64,000 nt of DNA from positions 7,022,501 to 7,086,500 of the forward strand of contig NC_015312.1 of assembly GCF_000196675.2 (NCBI RefSeq). Reading direction: 5' to 3'. The notes beneath the pieces were generated by a model that made no database searches, had not been told where the DNA came from, and saw nothing but the letters and a program-made list of their open reading frames with translations. The stretch is from Pseudonocardia benzenivorans CB1190 (GTDB lineage: Bacteria; Actinomycetota; Actinomycetes; Mycobacteriales; Pseudonocardiaceae). A program made the position numbers and the translations under genes. Position 1 is the first letter of the stretch; the number at the start of each line of letters is the position of its first letter. Of the stretch, positions 52,055 through 61,492 are shown piece by piece.

Positions 52055-54405
52055 GAGCGGTCGCGACCCTGGTCGCGATCGCGCTGCTGATGCTCGCCGG
52101 CCCGCTCGCCGGCCAGGCACTCGCCGCGCCGGCGGAGCCGGACGCCGGGCCCGCCGTGTCGGTGGATCTGGCGCTCGACCAGCTGACCCCGCGGGTCGCG
52201 ACCCTCGACGGCCCCACATTCGTCACTGTGACGGGAACCATTCGCAACAGCGGTGCCCTGCCGGTGTCCCAGCTGGGTGTGCGACTGCAGCGCGGCGACG
52301 CCCTGCGCACGGCCTCCGACGTCGAGTCCGCACTCGCCGGCCGCGCGGGCACCGACACGGTCACGCCGGCGTTCGTCGACGTGCCGGGGACGCTCGCGCC
52401 CGGGGACACCGTGCACTTCAGCGTCGAGGCACCGCTGCGCGGCACCGGCGGCTCGGGCCTCGCGATCGACCGGCCCGGCACCTATCCGCTGCTGGTCAAC
52501 GTCAACGGCGAGCCCGACGGTCAGCCGCGGGCCCGGCTCGCCGCGACCCGGATGCTGCTGCCGGTCCTCTCCCTGCCGGCCGACGCGGTCGACGGCGCGC
52601 TGGAGCCCGCCGTCCCGGCGACGACCACCGGCCCGGCCCGGCCCTTCACGATGCTCTACCCGATCGTCGACGTGCCGCACCGGCTGCCGGGCGTCCCCGG
52701 CGAGACCACCACGTTGACCGACGACGACCTCGCCCGCTCCTTCGCCCCGGGCGGGCGGCTCGACGGGCTCGTCAGCGCACTCGCCCAGCGCGCCCCGTCC
52801 GGCTCGGCGCTGCGCTCGGGGATCTGCGTCGCCGTCGACCCCGATCTGCTGCAGACGGCCGAGGCCATGGCCGAGGGCTACCAGGTCCGCGGTGCCGGCG
52901 GCGCGCTCACCCCCGGAAGCGGCGCCGACGCCGCCCGGCAGTGGCTCGCCGCGCTGACGTCGACGGTGCGCGGCGGCTGTGTCGTCGCGCTGCCGTTCGC
53001 CGACGCCGATCTCGTCGCCCTCGCCCGCGGCGGCCAGGGCACGACCGCGGCAGAGGCCGTCACCGGCGGGCGCGACGTCGCCGCCGACATCCTCGACACC
53101 CCGCTGCAGACCGGCATCCTCTGGCCCGCCGACGGGGTCGTCGACGACGAGACCGTCGACGCCCTGGCCGGGTCCGCCCGGCTCACCGGCCTCGTGCTCT
53201 CCGCCGACGGCATCGCCGGCTCCGGGCGGTCGGGTGTCGTGCCGCTGCGCGAGGGGCCGAGCGCGTTGCTCACCGACCCCCTGCTCACCGCCGCAGCCAC
53301 CCCCGGCACCGATGTGCCGACCGGCTCGGGTGCGCCCGTCGCCAGCTCCGCGGTGCCCGTCTCGACGCCCCTGTCCACTCAGGACACCATCGGTACGCTC
53401 GCGTTCCGCGCCACCTCCGGCGGCAGCGCCTCGGCCGCAGGGACCTCCGGGACCTCGGGACAGGCGCCCCTGGTCCTCGCCCCGCCGCACCTGTGGGGCG
53501 CCGACGGCGCCGGGGCCGACGCGCTGCTGTCGGCGGCGTCGCTGCTCGTCGACAACGGCCTGCTCGTCCCGCGCCCGCTCTCGGCGACCGGCGCGACGGG
53601 CCGCGACGCGACGCTGCTCTACCCGCTGCAGGCGGGCGGCGACGAGATTCCGGCGACGACCGTCGATCGGGTCGGCGCGTTGATCGCCGACGTCGACTCG
53701 ATGTCGGCGGCCGCGATCGAGGAGCCCGGTGCCGACGTCACCCCCGCGGCCGTGTTCGACCCGCTGCGCCGCTCGATGCTGCGGCCGGTGTCGGCGTCGT
53801 GGCGCGGCCGGCCCGCCCTCGCGGCGACCGCAGCCGACCTCGCCGCCATCAGGCTCGACGAGCTGCGCGGCACGGTGCGCGTCCTGGAGCCGCCCGGGCC
53901 CTACTCGCTGGGCACCTCGGACGCGCCGCTGCTGCTCACGGTGTCCAACGGGCTGCCCGTCGCGCTCGACGTCCGCGTCGTCATCGCGAGTACCGCCGGC
54001 CTGCAGGTCAGCCCGATCCCCGACCAGCGGGTGCCCCCGCTCGGCCGGATCCAGGTCCGCGTCAGCGCCCAGGTCGTGCGCGCGGGCCAGTTCGCCGTCG
54101 ACGCGATCGTCCAGACACCGAAGGGCGACATCCTCGGCCCGCCGACGCGGCTGCAGGTCCGTTCTACGGCCTACGGCACCGTCACCGTGTGGCTGACGGT
54201 GATCGCGGGCGGCCTGCTCGTCCTGCTCGTGGCGCGCCGGATCCTGCGTCGCGTCAAGGGGGGCTCCGGACCGCCGTCGGGCCCGCGGACGGGAGCGCCG
54301 CCGGGACCCGGCGATCTTCCCGGCCCACCGGGACCCGTCGGCCGGACGCCCGTACGACCCGAGCACGCGGCGACCGCACCCACCGTTCCGATCAGGTCGG
54401 ACTGA
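52051..54405 (+). CDS. DUF6049 secreted, membrane-anchored protein
   Basis: 784 residues, homologous in position to mycobacterial Rv3909. It has a signal peptide at 1-25 ([21 protein letters not shown]). A large extracytoplasmic part carries [16 protein letters not shown] and [11 protein letters not shown]-like beta domains, [11 protein letters not shown], and a central domain with [22 protein letters not shown]. One membrane helix (about 708-728, [18 protein letters not shown]) comes near the end, followed by a Pro/Gly-rich cytoplasmic tail. Function unknown. In mycobacteria and Streptomyces the next gene is murJ; here it is not. Confidence 0.85.
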   Translation: MRAVATLVAIALLMLAGPLAGQALAAPAEPDAGPAVSVDLALDQLTPRVATLDGPTFVTVTGTIRNSGALPVSQLGVRLQRGDALRTASDVESALAGRAGTDTVTPAFVDVPGTLAPGDTVHFSVEAPLRGTGGSGLAIDRPGTYPLLVNVNGEPDGQPRARLAATRMLLPVLSLPADAVDGALEPAVPATTTGPARPFTMLYPIVDVPHRLPGVPGETTTLTDDDLARSFAPGGRLDGLVSALAQRAPSGSALRSGICVAVDPDLLQTAEAMAEGYQVRGAGGALTPGSGADAARQWLAALTSTVRGGCVVALPFADADLVALARGGQGTTAAEAVTGGRDVAADILDTPLQTGILWPADGVVDDETVDALAGSARLTGLVLSADGIAGSGRSGVVPLREGPSALLTDPLLTAAATPGTDVPTGSGAPVASSAVPVSTPLSTQDTIGTLAFRATSGGSASAAGTSGTSGQAPLVLAPPHLWGADGAGADALLSAASLLVDNGLLVPRPLSATGATGRDATLLYPLQAGGDEIPATTVDRVGALIADVDSMSAAAIEEPGADVTPAAVFDPLRRSMLRPVSASWRGRPALAATAADLAAIRLDELRGTVRVLEPPGPYSLGTSDAPLLLTVSNGLPVALDVRVVIASTAGLQVSPIPDQRVPPLGRIQVRVSAQVVRAGQFAVDAIVQTPKGDILGPPTRLQVRSTAYGTVTVWLTVIAGGLLVLLVARRILRRVKGGSGPPSGPRTGAPPGPGDLPGPPGPVGRTPVRPEHAATAPTVPIRSD

Positions 54406-54480
54406 CGAGAACCCTCTCACGTGGTCGTTCCCGTCCGACGCGCCCGCATCGTCCTGTCGTCGCGATGCCCGCCGCTGTCG

Positions 54481-54486
54481 TAGGCT
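54481..54486 (+). promoter_or_regulatory. Probable -10 box of the pseudokinase gene
   Basis: TAGGCT in the 139-base gap after DUF6049 would give a leader of about 50 bases. This gap is where murJ would be expected. Confidence 0.45.
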
Positions 54487-54544
54487 TGCCCGGGGGAGTC
54501 GTAACCGGACGTGTGAGCTGCGTCCGCAGGGGGAGGCGGCGCTG

Positions 54545-56251
54545 GTGAGCGGGCAGACGGAGGAGCAGTCCGCGTCCGCGCGCACCGTGATGGCGACCGT
54601 CCCCGCCCAGCCAGGCCGGCCTGCCGCCCCACCGCCCGACGGGCAGCCCGCCACCGACGCGGGGACGACCCTGGCGGGCCGCTACCGCCTCACCGAGAAA
54701 CTCGGCACCGAGCCGGCCGCCGGCGCCGAGTTCTGGCTCGCCGAGGACACCGTCCTGCGCCGCGACGTGGCCGTGACCCTCTTGCGCCGGCTCGCCACCG
54801 ATCCCGAGTCCGACGACCCCGACGGCACCGCCCGCGCCGGCGAGATGATCGTGCGCGCGCTGCGCACCGGCAGCTTCGAGCACCGCGGCGCCGCCCGGCT
54901 GCTCGACGTCCTCGCCCCCGGCGGCGCAGCCCTGCCCGCAGACGTGCTCGGCGCGGCCGTGAGCGAGTGGACGGGCGGCCGCAGCCTCGCCGAGGTCCTC
55001 GCCGACGGGATGCTGCGCCCGATGACCGCCGCCCGGATGGTCGAGCCGCTCGCCGACGCCGCCGCCGCCGCGCACCGGCACGGCCTCGTCCTCGGCTGCG
55101 ACCATCCCCAGCGCATCCGCATCAGCTCCGACGGGCGCGCCCAGCTCACCTTCGTGCTCGCTCGCCCCGACGTCACCCCCGCCGACGACGTGCGCGGTCT
55201 CGGCGCCGTCCTCTACGCACTGCTCACCGGCAGGTGGGCGCTCTCGGGTGCCGACGCGGCGCGCGCGGGCATGGAGGTCGCGGAACGATGCCGGCCGACC
55301 GGCTCCGCGGCCGCCACACAGGGCAAGGACGCCGAGCTCACGGGACCGGTCGTCCCGCCCTCCGACGTGCGGCCCGGTGTGCCGGTCGAGCTCGACGCGG
55401 TCGCGGTCGGCGCACTGGCTCCCGACTCCGACGGCGACACCACGAGCCCCAAACGTGTCCGGACCGCAGCGGCCGTGCACCGGATGCTGTCCGAGGTCGT
55501 CAGCGAGGACGACAAGAACGCCCTCTTCCCGCCGGTGCACGACGGGCTGCCGCCCGCGCCCGGCGACGTCTGGCAGGACTCGTCGCGCGCCCGGCGCCCC
55601 CCGGACCCCGACCGCCGCCGCAAGCTGATGATCGGGCTCGTCGTCCTCGGGGTCGGGGTACTCGTGGTGCTCGGCTACCTCGGGCTGGTGCTCGGGTCTG
55701 TCTTCGGCGACTCGTCCGGGGCCCCGAAGATCGTCGTCAGCGCGCCGACGGCGCCCGGCGGCGGGGTCGTGGCCGGTGCTGCGCCGCAACAGGCGCCACC
55801 CGCCGCGACCAGCGCCGTCGCCCCCGCGGGCGTCGAGGTCTTCGACACGACGTCCGACCCCGACAACGCCGGCCGCATTTCTCGTGTCATCGACGGGAAC
55901 CCCACGACGAGCTGGCGGACCTACGAGTACCGGCAGCAGTTCCCCGCGCTCAAGCCCGGGGTCGGCGTCATGGTGTCCTTCGCGTCGGCCGTGCAGCTGT
56001 CGAGCCTGTCGATCGAGTCGCCGAGCAACGGCACGATCGTGGAGATCCGGTCGGCCACCAGCGCCGACGCGGACCTCGCCGACACCGTGCCGATCGCGCG
56101 GGCGACCCTGCAGTCCGGCGTCACCCAGGTCTCGCTGGCCCAGAGCCAGCCCGTCCAGCACCTGCTGGTCTGGATCACCAAGCTCGGCGGCGACGGCGAC
56201 ACCCACGTCACCGAGATCGACGAGATGACCTTCCAGCGCGCGGGCGTCTGA
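54545..56251 (+). CDS. Membrane pseudokinase with discoidin-like outer domain (Rv3910 C-terminal-half homologue)
   Basis: 568 residues. The kinase-like domain (about 40-320) starts GRYRLTEKLGTEPAAGAEFWLAED. The lysine of the VAxK motif is replaced (DVAVTLLRR), the HRD position reads GLVLGCDHPQRIRI, and no DFG is seen, so it is a pseudokinase. One helix follows at about 360-385, then an outer domain with DTTSDPDNAGRISRVIDGNPTTSWRTYEY, typical of F5/8 discoidin folds (core D-GN-TTSWRT). In mycobacteria this forms the C-terminal half of MurJ (Rv3910) and binds FhaA when phosphorylated by PknB. The flippase half is absent here. GTG 54545 has GGGGGAGG eight bases upstream. Confidence 0.87.
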   Translation: MSGQTEEQSASARTVMATVPAQPGRPAAPPPDGQPATDAGTTLAGRYRLTEKLGTEPAAGAEFWLAEDTVLRRDVAVTLLRRLATDPESDDPDGTARAGEMIVRALRTGSFEHRGAARLLDVLAPGGAALPADVLGAAVSEWTGGRSLAEVLADGMLRPMTAARMVEPLADAAAAAHRHGLVLGCDHPQRIRISSDGRAQLTFVLARPDVTPADDVRGLGAVLYALLTGRWALSGADAARAGMEVAERCRPTGSAAATQGKDAELTGPVVPPSDVRPGVPVELDAVAVGALAPDSDGDTTSPKRVRTAAAVHRMLSEVVSEDDKNALFPPVHDGLPPAPGDVWQDSSRARRPPDPDRRRKLMIGLVVLGVGVLVVLGYLGLVLGSVFGDSSGAPKIVVSAPTAPGGGVVAGAAPQQAPPAATSAVAPAGVEVFDTTSDPDNAGRISRVIDGNPTTSWRTYEYRQQFPALKPGVGVMVSFASAVQLSSLSIESPSNGTIVEIRSATSADADLADTVPIARATLQSGVTQVSLAQSQPVQHLLVWITKLGGDGDTHVTEIDEMTFQRAGV

Positions 56252-56308
56252 CCGCTCGCGCCTGCGAACACCTCGGCCGAACCCGCTCGACGGTGGGCCC
56301 CGCCGACC

Positions 56309-56320
56309 TAGCGTGCCCGC
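56309..56320 (+). promoter_or_regulatory. Leaderless promoter of sigM
   Basis: TAGCGT is six bases before the GTG at 56321; no Shine-Dalgarno sequence. Confidence 0.6.
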
Positions 56321-56869
56321 GTGTCCGCCCCCGCCCTCGACGACGTGGCCCTCGTCGCGGCACACCGCGCGGGGGACCCGCAGGCCTTCGACGAGCTGGT
56401 GCGCCGCCACGGCGACCGGCTGTGGGCGGTCGCGTTGGGGGTGCTGCGGGATCGGGAGGAAGCCCGTGACGCGGTGCAGGAATCCCTGCTCACAGCTTTT
56501 CGTCGGCTTGACGGTTTTCGCGGCGAGGCCGCACTGAGCACCTGGTTGCACCGGATCCTCGTCAACGTCTGCCTCGACCGGCTCCGGCGCGCGCAACGGC
56601 GGCGGACCGTCCCCCTGCCCGAGCACGACGTCCCCGACGGACGCCCCGATCCCGGCCGCGCCGTCGCCACCCGCCTCGACGTGACCCAGGCGCTCGCGAC
56701 GTTGCCCGTCGACCAACGGCTCGCGATCGAGCTCGTCGACGTGCTGGGCCACCCGGTCGCCGAGGCGGCGCGGATCCTCGACGTGCCCACGGGCACCGTG
56801 AAGAGCCGTTGCGCGCGGGGCCGGCTGCGGCTCGCGACCCTGCTCGGCCACCTGCGCGAGGAGTCCTGA
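56321..56869 (+). CDS. sigM: RNA polymerase ECF sigma factor SigM
   Basis: 182 residues. Sigma region 2 spans about 15-85 (FDELVRRHGDRLWAVALGVL, then EEARDAVQESLLTAFRRL and STWLHRILVNVCLDRLRR), and region 4 about 120-172 (LPVDQRLAIELVDVLGHPVAEAARIL, then PTGTVKSRCARGRLRLA). Position between the pseudokinase and trxB matches mycobacterial Rv3911. Its stop overlaps the start of the anti-sigma gene by one base (TGATG), so the two are coupled. Confidence 0.92.
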   Translation: MSAPALDDVALVAAHRAGDPQAFDELVRRHGDRLWAVALGVLRDREEARDAVQESLLTAFRRLDGFRGEAALSTWLHRILVNVCLDRLRRAQRRRTVPLPEHDVPDGRPDPGRAVATRLDVTQALATLPVDQRLAIELVDVLGHPVAEAARILDVPTGTVKSRCARGRLRLATLLGHLREES

Positions 56870-58527
56870 TGACCTGGTCCGCGCACCTGCGCCTCGCCGA
56901 GCTCGACGCCGGATCGTGCTGCGACGGCGACTGCTCCTGCGACCTGCTCGCGGCTGCCGGTACCGACCCGGACGCCGCACGGGTCCTCTCCGCCCTCTCC
57001 GCGGTGCGGTCCGAGCTCGGCGCCGTCGTCCGCGACCCGATGCCGGACGACGTCCGCACCGGCATCCTCGACGCCGTTGCCGCGCTGCGAGCCGAGGGCG
57101 CGGAACCGTACCCGGCGCCGGCCGATGTCCTGCGGCACTCCGGACGTACACCCGCGGCGCTACGGGCCCCCAGCACCCACCCGGTGGTTCCCGGATCGGC
57201 ACAGCCCGCGGTGTACGAGCCTGCGGGGTCCGACCCGACAACGCTCCAGCCCGCGGTGTCCAGCCCCGCAGCGCCCCAACCCGCGGCGTCCACCCCGGCA
57301 ACGCCCCAACCCGCAGCGTCCACCCCGGCAACGCCCCAACCCGCAGCGTCCACCCCGGCAACGCCCCAACCCGACGGTTCGCAGCCCGTCGTGGCCCAGC
57401 CCGCCGCGTCCCAGCTCGCGGTGTCCCAACCCGGTGTGCCCGAGCCCACCGCGTCGCAGCCCACCGCGTCGCAGCCCACCGAGTCGCAGCCCACCGAGTC
57501 GCAGCCCACCGAGTCGCAGCCCACCGAGTCGCAGCCCACCGAGTCGCAGCCCGCGGCCGGGCCCGGACCCGCGGTCCCCAACCCGACACCCGCGGGCCCC
57601 ACGGCCCGCAACCCGGCAGCGGCCCAACCCGCCGGGCCCCAACCCGCCGCGCCCGCGCCTGCCGGGCTCCCGCTTGTCGTGTCGCAACCTGTCGTGTCGC
57701 CAGCCGGGGTGCCCGGGCCCGTCGCGTCCGACTCGGCAGCGCCCCGACCCGGGCTGTCCGACCCGGCGCCAACCCGACCCGCGGTGTCCGACCCAGCAGC
57801 GCCCCCACCCGCTCTCTCCCCGCCGGCGGCCTCCCAGCCCGTGGAGGGGCCTTCCGGACGCCCAGTACGCGCGACGACGCGTCCGGGGACGGTGCGGGAT
57901 CGCGGCGGCCCGGCTCCGTCCGCCCCCGGGAACACACCTCCTGCCGACGGCAGGCCGGACACTCCGGTCCCGCATCGCGACCCGCGGCCGGGACCCGGCT
58001 CGACGATCACGACCGGGGCAGCCGCGCCGCGCATGCCGGGCTCGACACGAGCGGCGCGGTTCCTCGGCGGCCGGGGGCGACGTCGTCGGGAAGCCCCCGA
58101 CCGACCCGGAGGACGCCCGTCGCACCGCGTCCGGGTCGGGACGGGGGTCGCCGCGGTGGTGCTGGCCGTCGTCGGAGGAGTGCTGTGGTGGTCGCCGAGC
58201 GGGACGCCGCGGGATCCGGACACGCTCCGGGCGGCCGCGGCGCCCTCGGCCGTACCCGAGGGACCGTTGTCCGACCCCGCACGGCAGGCTGCATGCCTGG
58301 CCGCGGTGGGCGTCGCGACGCCCCCGGTGCGCGCACCCTCGGCGTCCACCGCGAGCACGCCACCGGCACCCGCGCTCGCGACGCGCCGGGTGCTGGTCGA
58401 CGGGGCTCCCGGGGTCCTGCTGGTCCTGCCGACCGGGGATCTCGGCCGGTTCCGGCTGCTCGTCGTCGATCCGGAGTGCGGTTCCGGCGGCGGGCACGTG
58501 CTGGCCGACCAGGTCGTCGCGCGGTGA
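56869..58527 (+). CDS. Anti-sigma-M-like membrane protein with long repeat linker
   Basis: 552 residues, about twice the usual size for this position (Rv3912, RsmA). The N-terminal cytoplasmic domain (1-85) carries a cysteine cluster C17, C18, C22, C24 in GSCCDGDCSCDLL, which may bind zinc or sense redox. Residues 95-400 are Pro/Ala/Ser/Thr/Gln low complexity, including about four TPATPQPAAS units and seven (A/E)SQPT units. One helix follows near 424-440 (VGTGVAAVVLAVVGGVLWW), then an outer domain of about 110 residues with two cysteines (C in RQAACLAAVG and DPECGSG). It should hold SigM at the membrane. Confidence 0.82.
   Translation: MTWSAHLRLAELDAGSCCDGDCSCDLLAAAGTDPDAARVLSALSAVRSELGAVVRDPMPDDVRTGILDAVAALRAEGAEPYPAPADVLRHSGRTPAALRAPSTHPVVPGSAQPAVYEPAGSDPTTLQPAVSSPAAPQPAASTPATPQPAASTPATPQPAASTPATPQPDGSQPVVAQPAASQLAVSQPGVPEPTASQPTASQPTESQPTESQPTESQPTESQPTESQPAAGPGPAVPNPTPAGPTARNPAAAQPAGPQPAAPAPAGLPLVVSQPVVSPAGVPGPVASDSAAPRPGLSDPAPTRPAVSDPAAPPPALSPPAASQPVEGPSGRPVRATTRPGTVRDRGGPAPSAPGNTPPADGRPDTPVPHRDPRPGPGSTITTGAAAPRMPGSTRAARFLGGRGRRRREAPDRPGGRPSHRVRVGTGVAAVVLAVVGGVLWWSPSGTPRDPDTLRAAAAPSAVPEGPLSDPARQAACLAAVGVATPPVRAPSASTASTPPAPALATRRVLVDGAPGVLLVLPTGDLGRFRLLVVDPECGSGGGHVLADQVVAR
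57241..57374. repeat. 30-base tandem repeat in the anti-sigma gene
   Basis: Units at 57301-57330 and 57331-57360 are identical. The unit before (57271-57300) differs at two bases, the one at 57241 is more diverged, and a partial unit starts at 57361. Each encodes TPATPQPAAS. Confidence 0.9.
57451..57552. repeat. 15-base tandem repeat in the anti-sigma gene
   Basis: Nearly seven copies of GCGTCGCAGCCCACC or GAGTCGCAGCCCACC; the last five share GAG. Each encodes (A/E)SQPT. Near-identity suggests recent expansion. Confidence 0.93.
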
Positions 58528-58556
58528 CCACCCCGACGTGACCGGGGCCTCCACGG

Positions 58557-58582
58557 GGAATGACCACTTCTAGACTCGCGTT
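58557..58582 (+). promoter_or_regulatory. SigR/SigH-type promoter of trxB-trxA
   Basis: GGAAT at 58557-58561, exactly 18 bases, then GTT at 58580-58582 fits the GGAAT-N18/19-GTT consensus of the thiol-stress sigma factor. A TAGACT box at 58571-58576 could give basal expression. Confidence 0.7.
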
Positions 58583-58642
58583 GACTCAACCGGATGGCGG
58601 GCCGACCGGCTCGCCCCGACGTACGGGGAAGGGACTGCTGCG

Positions 58643-59641
58643 GTGAGCACCGACGACGTCCGGGAACTGATCATCATCGGGTCGGGCCCGGCCGGCTACA
58701 CGGCTGCCGTCTACGCCGCGCGCGCCCAGCTCGCGCCGCTCGTGTTCGAGGGGTCCCAGTTCGGCGGCGCCCTCATGACGACGACCGAGGTGGAGAACTA
58801 CCCGGGCTTCACCGACGGGATCATGGGCCCGGAGCTCATGGAGCAGATGCGCAACCAGGCCAAGCGTTTCGGCGCGGAGCTGCGCTCCGAGGACGTCGAC
58901 TCCGTCGACCTCACCGGCCCCGTCAAGAGCGTCACCGCTCACGGCGAGACCTACCGGGCCCGCGCCGTCATCCTCGCGACGGGTGCCGCTGCGCGCTACC
59001 TGGGCGTCCCCGGCGAGCAGGAGCTCCTCGGCCGCGGCGTCTCGGCCTGTGCCACGTGTGACGGGTTCTTCTTCCGCGAGCAGGACATCGCCGTCATCGG
59101 CGGCGGCGACTCCGCGATGGAGGAGGCCACCTTCCTCACCCGATTCGCCCGCTCGGTGACGATCGTGCACCGCCGGGAGGAGTTCCGGGCCTCGCGCATC
59201 ATGCTCGAGCGCGCCCAGAACGACCCGAAGATCAAGTGGCGCACCAACGCCGAGGTCGTCCGCGTCGACGGCGACGGGTCGGTGGCGCACCTGCGCCTGC
59301 GCGACACCGTGACCGGCGAGGAGTCGACGCTCGACGTGACGGGGATGTTCGTCGCGATCGGACACGACCCGCGCAGCGAGCTGGTCCGTGATGTCCTCGA
59401 CGTGGACGACGACGGGTACGTGAGGGTCGACTCCCCGTCGACGCGCACCGCCGTCGAGGGTGTCTTCGCGTGTGGTGACCTCGTCGACCATTCCTACAGG
59501 CAGGCGATCACGGCGGCGGGCTCGGGCTGTTCCGCGGCGATCGACGCCGAGCGCTGGCTCGCCGAGGCGCCGATCCCGGCCGAGCTGGCGGGCGGCGGCT
59601 ACGGCACCGCGGCTCCCGAGGCAGCGGCTGCCGCGCACTGA
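58643..59641 (+). CDS. trxB: Thioredoxin reductase
   Basis: 332 residues. FAD motif [16 protein letters not shown] near 12, redox-active CATC in [13 protein letters not shown] near 136-139, NADPH motif [10 protein letters not shown] near 155, and the second FAD motif [23 protein letters not shown] near 275 (core ACGD). It passes electrons from NADPH to thioredoxin. The GTG start has GGAAGGGA upstream. The alanine-rich tail PEAAAAAH is at the end. The gene heads a trxB-trxA operon under a thiol-stress promoter. Confidence 0.95.
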   Translation: MSTDDVRELIIIGSGPAGYTAAVYAARAQLAPLVFEGSQFGGALMTTTEVENYPGFTDGIMGPELMEQMRNQAKRFGAELRSEDVDSVDLTGPVKSVTAHGETYRARAVILATGAAARYLGVPGEQELLGRGVSACATCDGFFFREQDIAVIGGGDSAMEEATFLTRFARSVTIVHRREEFRASRIMLERAQNDPKIKWRTNAEVVRVDGDGSVAHLRLRDTVTGEESTLDVTGMFVAIGHDPRSELVRDVLDVDDDGYVRVDSPSTRTAVEGVFACGDLVDHSYRQAITAAGSGCSAAIDAERWLAEAPIPAELAGGGYGTAAPEAAAAAH

Positions 59642-59667
59642 CGCGGCACTGACGCGGCACTGACGCG
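59635..59667. repeat. 11-base tandem repeat across the trxB stop
   Basis: GCACTGACGCG three times in a row, so the stop codon TGA is repeated three times in three frames. Confidence 0.9.
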
Positions 59668-59730
59668 GGCGCCGCTCCCGACCGACAGACCACCACCTCC
59701 GTCGACCATCTCGTGAAGGGCAGAAACACG

Positions 59731-60060
59731 ATGGGCAACAACACCGTGGACGTCACCGACGCCTCGTTCGAGGCGGACGTCCTGAAGAGCGACAAGACGG
59801 TCCTCGTGGACTTCTGGGCCACCTGGTGCGGTCCGTGCAAGATGGTCGCCCCGGTTCTCGACGAGATCGCCGGCGAGCACTCCGACAAGCTGACGGTCGC
59901 GAAGCTCGACATCGACGTCAACTCGAAGACCGCCGCGGCCTATCAGGTCATGTCGATCCCGACCATGATCCTCTTCAAGGACGGCAAGCCGGTGAAGACG
60001 ATCGTCGGCGCCCGACCCAAGGCCGCGCTGCTGTCCGATCTGGCCGATTACATCGGCTGA
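59731..60060 (+). CDS. trxA: Thioredoxin
   Basis: 109 residues with active site WATWCGPCK near 31-39 and the cis-proline in [11 protein letters not shown] near 75. It reduces disulfides in the cytoplasm and pairs with trxB. ATG 59731 has AAGGGCAG upstream; an in-frame GTG at 59713 is less likely. 90 bases after trxB, closed by a strong hairpin. Confidence 0.96.
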   Translation: MGNNTVDVTDASFEADVLKSDKTVLVDFWATWCGPCKMVAPVLDEIAGEHSDKLTVAKLDIDVNSKTAAAYQVMSIPTMILFKDGKPVKTIVGARPKAALLSDLADYIG

Positions 60061-60079
60061 GGTTCGCGCCACTGTCGAC

Positions 60080-60119
60080 CGAGTCCGGCCGGCCCGCATC
60101 GGTGGGCCGGCCGGACTCG
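60080..60119 (+). terminator. Terminator after trxA
   Basis: CGAGTCCGGCCGGCCC and GGGCCGGCCGGACTCG form a perfect 16-pair stem with an eight-base loop, 20 bases after the stop. Confidence 0.85.
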
Positions 60120-60276
60120 TGCGTTGCGCCAGGTGGACGATGGTTGCCCCCACAGGTCACGAGTGGGACACGCCCGTTCACGCCCCGCTGTCCCTCGGTA
60201 GGGGTACCGCAGGGCACAATGGGCGCCGTCCGCACGCCGCCGGCGGCGGGGTCTGACGACGATCGAGCGAGGGTGC

Positions 60277-61443
60277 ATGCAGCTGCTCCGCCGCGGAGAC
60301 AGTGGTCCGGCGGTCGCCGAGATCCGGGGGATGCTGGCCCGCTACGGGCTTCCCGCCGGGCAGCAGGCGCCCCCCGGCGGTCCCGCGGAGCAGCTGTTCG
60401 ACGAGCACGTCGAGCAGGCGGTACGCGCCTTCCAGCAGCGCCGCGGCCTCATCACCGACGGTGTCGTGGGGCCCGCCACCTACCGCGCGCTGCGCGAGGC
60501 CGGCTGGAAGCTCGGCGACCGCATGCTCGCACTCCTCATCTCCGCCCCGATGAGTGGCGACGATGTCGTCACGTTGCAGGAGCGTCTCCTCGAGCTGGGG
60601 TACGACGTCGGACGTCCCGGCGGTGTCTTCGACGACCAGACCGAGCGCGGCCTCAAGGGCTTCCAGCGCGACTACGGGCTCGTGCCCGACGGCGTGTGCG
60701 GGCCGCAGACGTTGCGCGCCCTGCGCCAGCTGGGCCGCAAGGTCACCGGCGGACGTCCGGGGCTGCTGCGTGAGCAGGAGCTGCTGCGCCGGGCCGGCCC
60801 TCGGATGCGCGGCAAACGCATCGTCGTCGACCCGGGTCACGGCGGGCCGGACACCGGTGTCGTCGTCAGCGGGGTCAACGAGGCCGACCTGATGTGGGAC
60901 CTGGCCCGGCGGCTGGTGGGCCGGATGGCGGCGACGGGCATGGAGGCGATGCTCACGCGTCGCGAGGACACCTGCCCACCCGAGGCGGAGCGGGCCGCGT
61001 TCGCCAACAGCGCCAACGCCGATCTCGTGCTCTCCCTGCACACGGACGCGAACCGCAGCATGCACGCCCAGGGGCTCGCGACCTTCCATTTCGGCAGCGG
61101 GTCCGGGCCGACGTCGACCGTGGGGGAGGCCCTTGCCGGCCTGATCCAGCGCGAGCTGCTGAGCCGGACGTCGATGCTCGACTGCGGCAGCCAGGGACGG
61201 ACGTGGGAGCTGCTGCGCCTCACGCGGATGCCGACGGTGCGCGTCGAGGTCGGCTACCTGTCCAACCTGGGCGACCGGCGCAAGCTCCTGCGGCCCGAGT
61301 TCCGCGATGTCGTCGCCGAGGGCATCCTCGTCGCGGTGAAGCGGCTCTACCTGTTGGGCCAGGACGACCAGCCGACCGGCACGTTCACCTTCTCCGACGT
61401 GCTGGCCCGCGAGATCGGCCGCAACGAGGCCAAGGCGATCTGA
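60277..61443 (+). CDS. cwlM: CwlM, amidase-fold regulator of peptidoglycan precursor synthesis
   Basis: 388 residues, no signal peptide. Two peptidoglycan-binding domains lie at about 1-75 (RRGDSGPAVAEIRGMLARYG) and 85-155. An amidase_3 domain follows with zinc ligands in VVDPGHGGPDTG, E in VNEADLMWDL, and H in LVLSLHTDANRS, then VRVEVGYLSN. The C-terminal tail DDQPTGTFTFSDVLARE contains the Thr-x-Thr cluster that is phosphorylated by PknB in mycobacterial CwlM, which then activates MurA and contacts MurJ. The cytoplasmic location and tail favour that role over wall hydrolysis. Confidence 0.9.
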   Translation: MQLLRRGDSGPAVAEIRGMLARYGLPAGQQAPPGGPAEQLFDEHVEQAVRAFQQRRGLITDGVVGPATYRALREAGWKLGDRMLALLISAPMSGDDVVTLQERLLELGYDVGRPGGVFDDQTERGLKGFQRDYGLVPDGVCGPQTLRALRQLGRKVTGGRPGLLREQELLRRAGPRMRGKRIVVDPGHGGPDTGVVVSGVNEADLMWDLARRLVGRMAATGMEAMLTRREDTCPPEAERAAFANSANADLVLSLHTDANRSMHAQGLATFHFGSGSGPTSTVGEALAGLIQRELLSRTSMLDCGSQGRTWELLRLTRMPTVRVEVGYLSNLGDRRKLLRPEFRDVVAEGILVAVKRLYLLGQDDQPTGTFTFSDVLAREIGRNEAKAI

Positions 61444-61492
61444 GCCGCCCAGGCGGCAGGCCGGCAGCGGGCCCGTCGGCGGTGCCCGGTGT

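Noticed and set aside
56562-58589. Long open frames in several other frames across the anti-sigma gene
   Set aside because: They come from the proline-rich tandem repeats. Only the plus-strand frame from 56869 starts coupled to sigM and contains a membrane helix and conserved ends.
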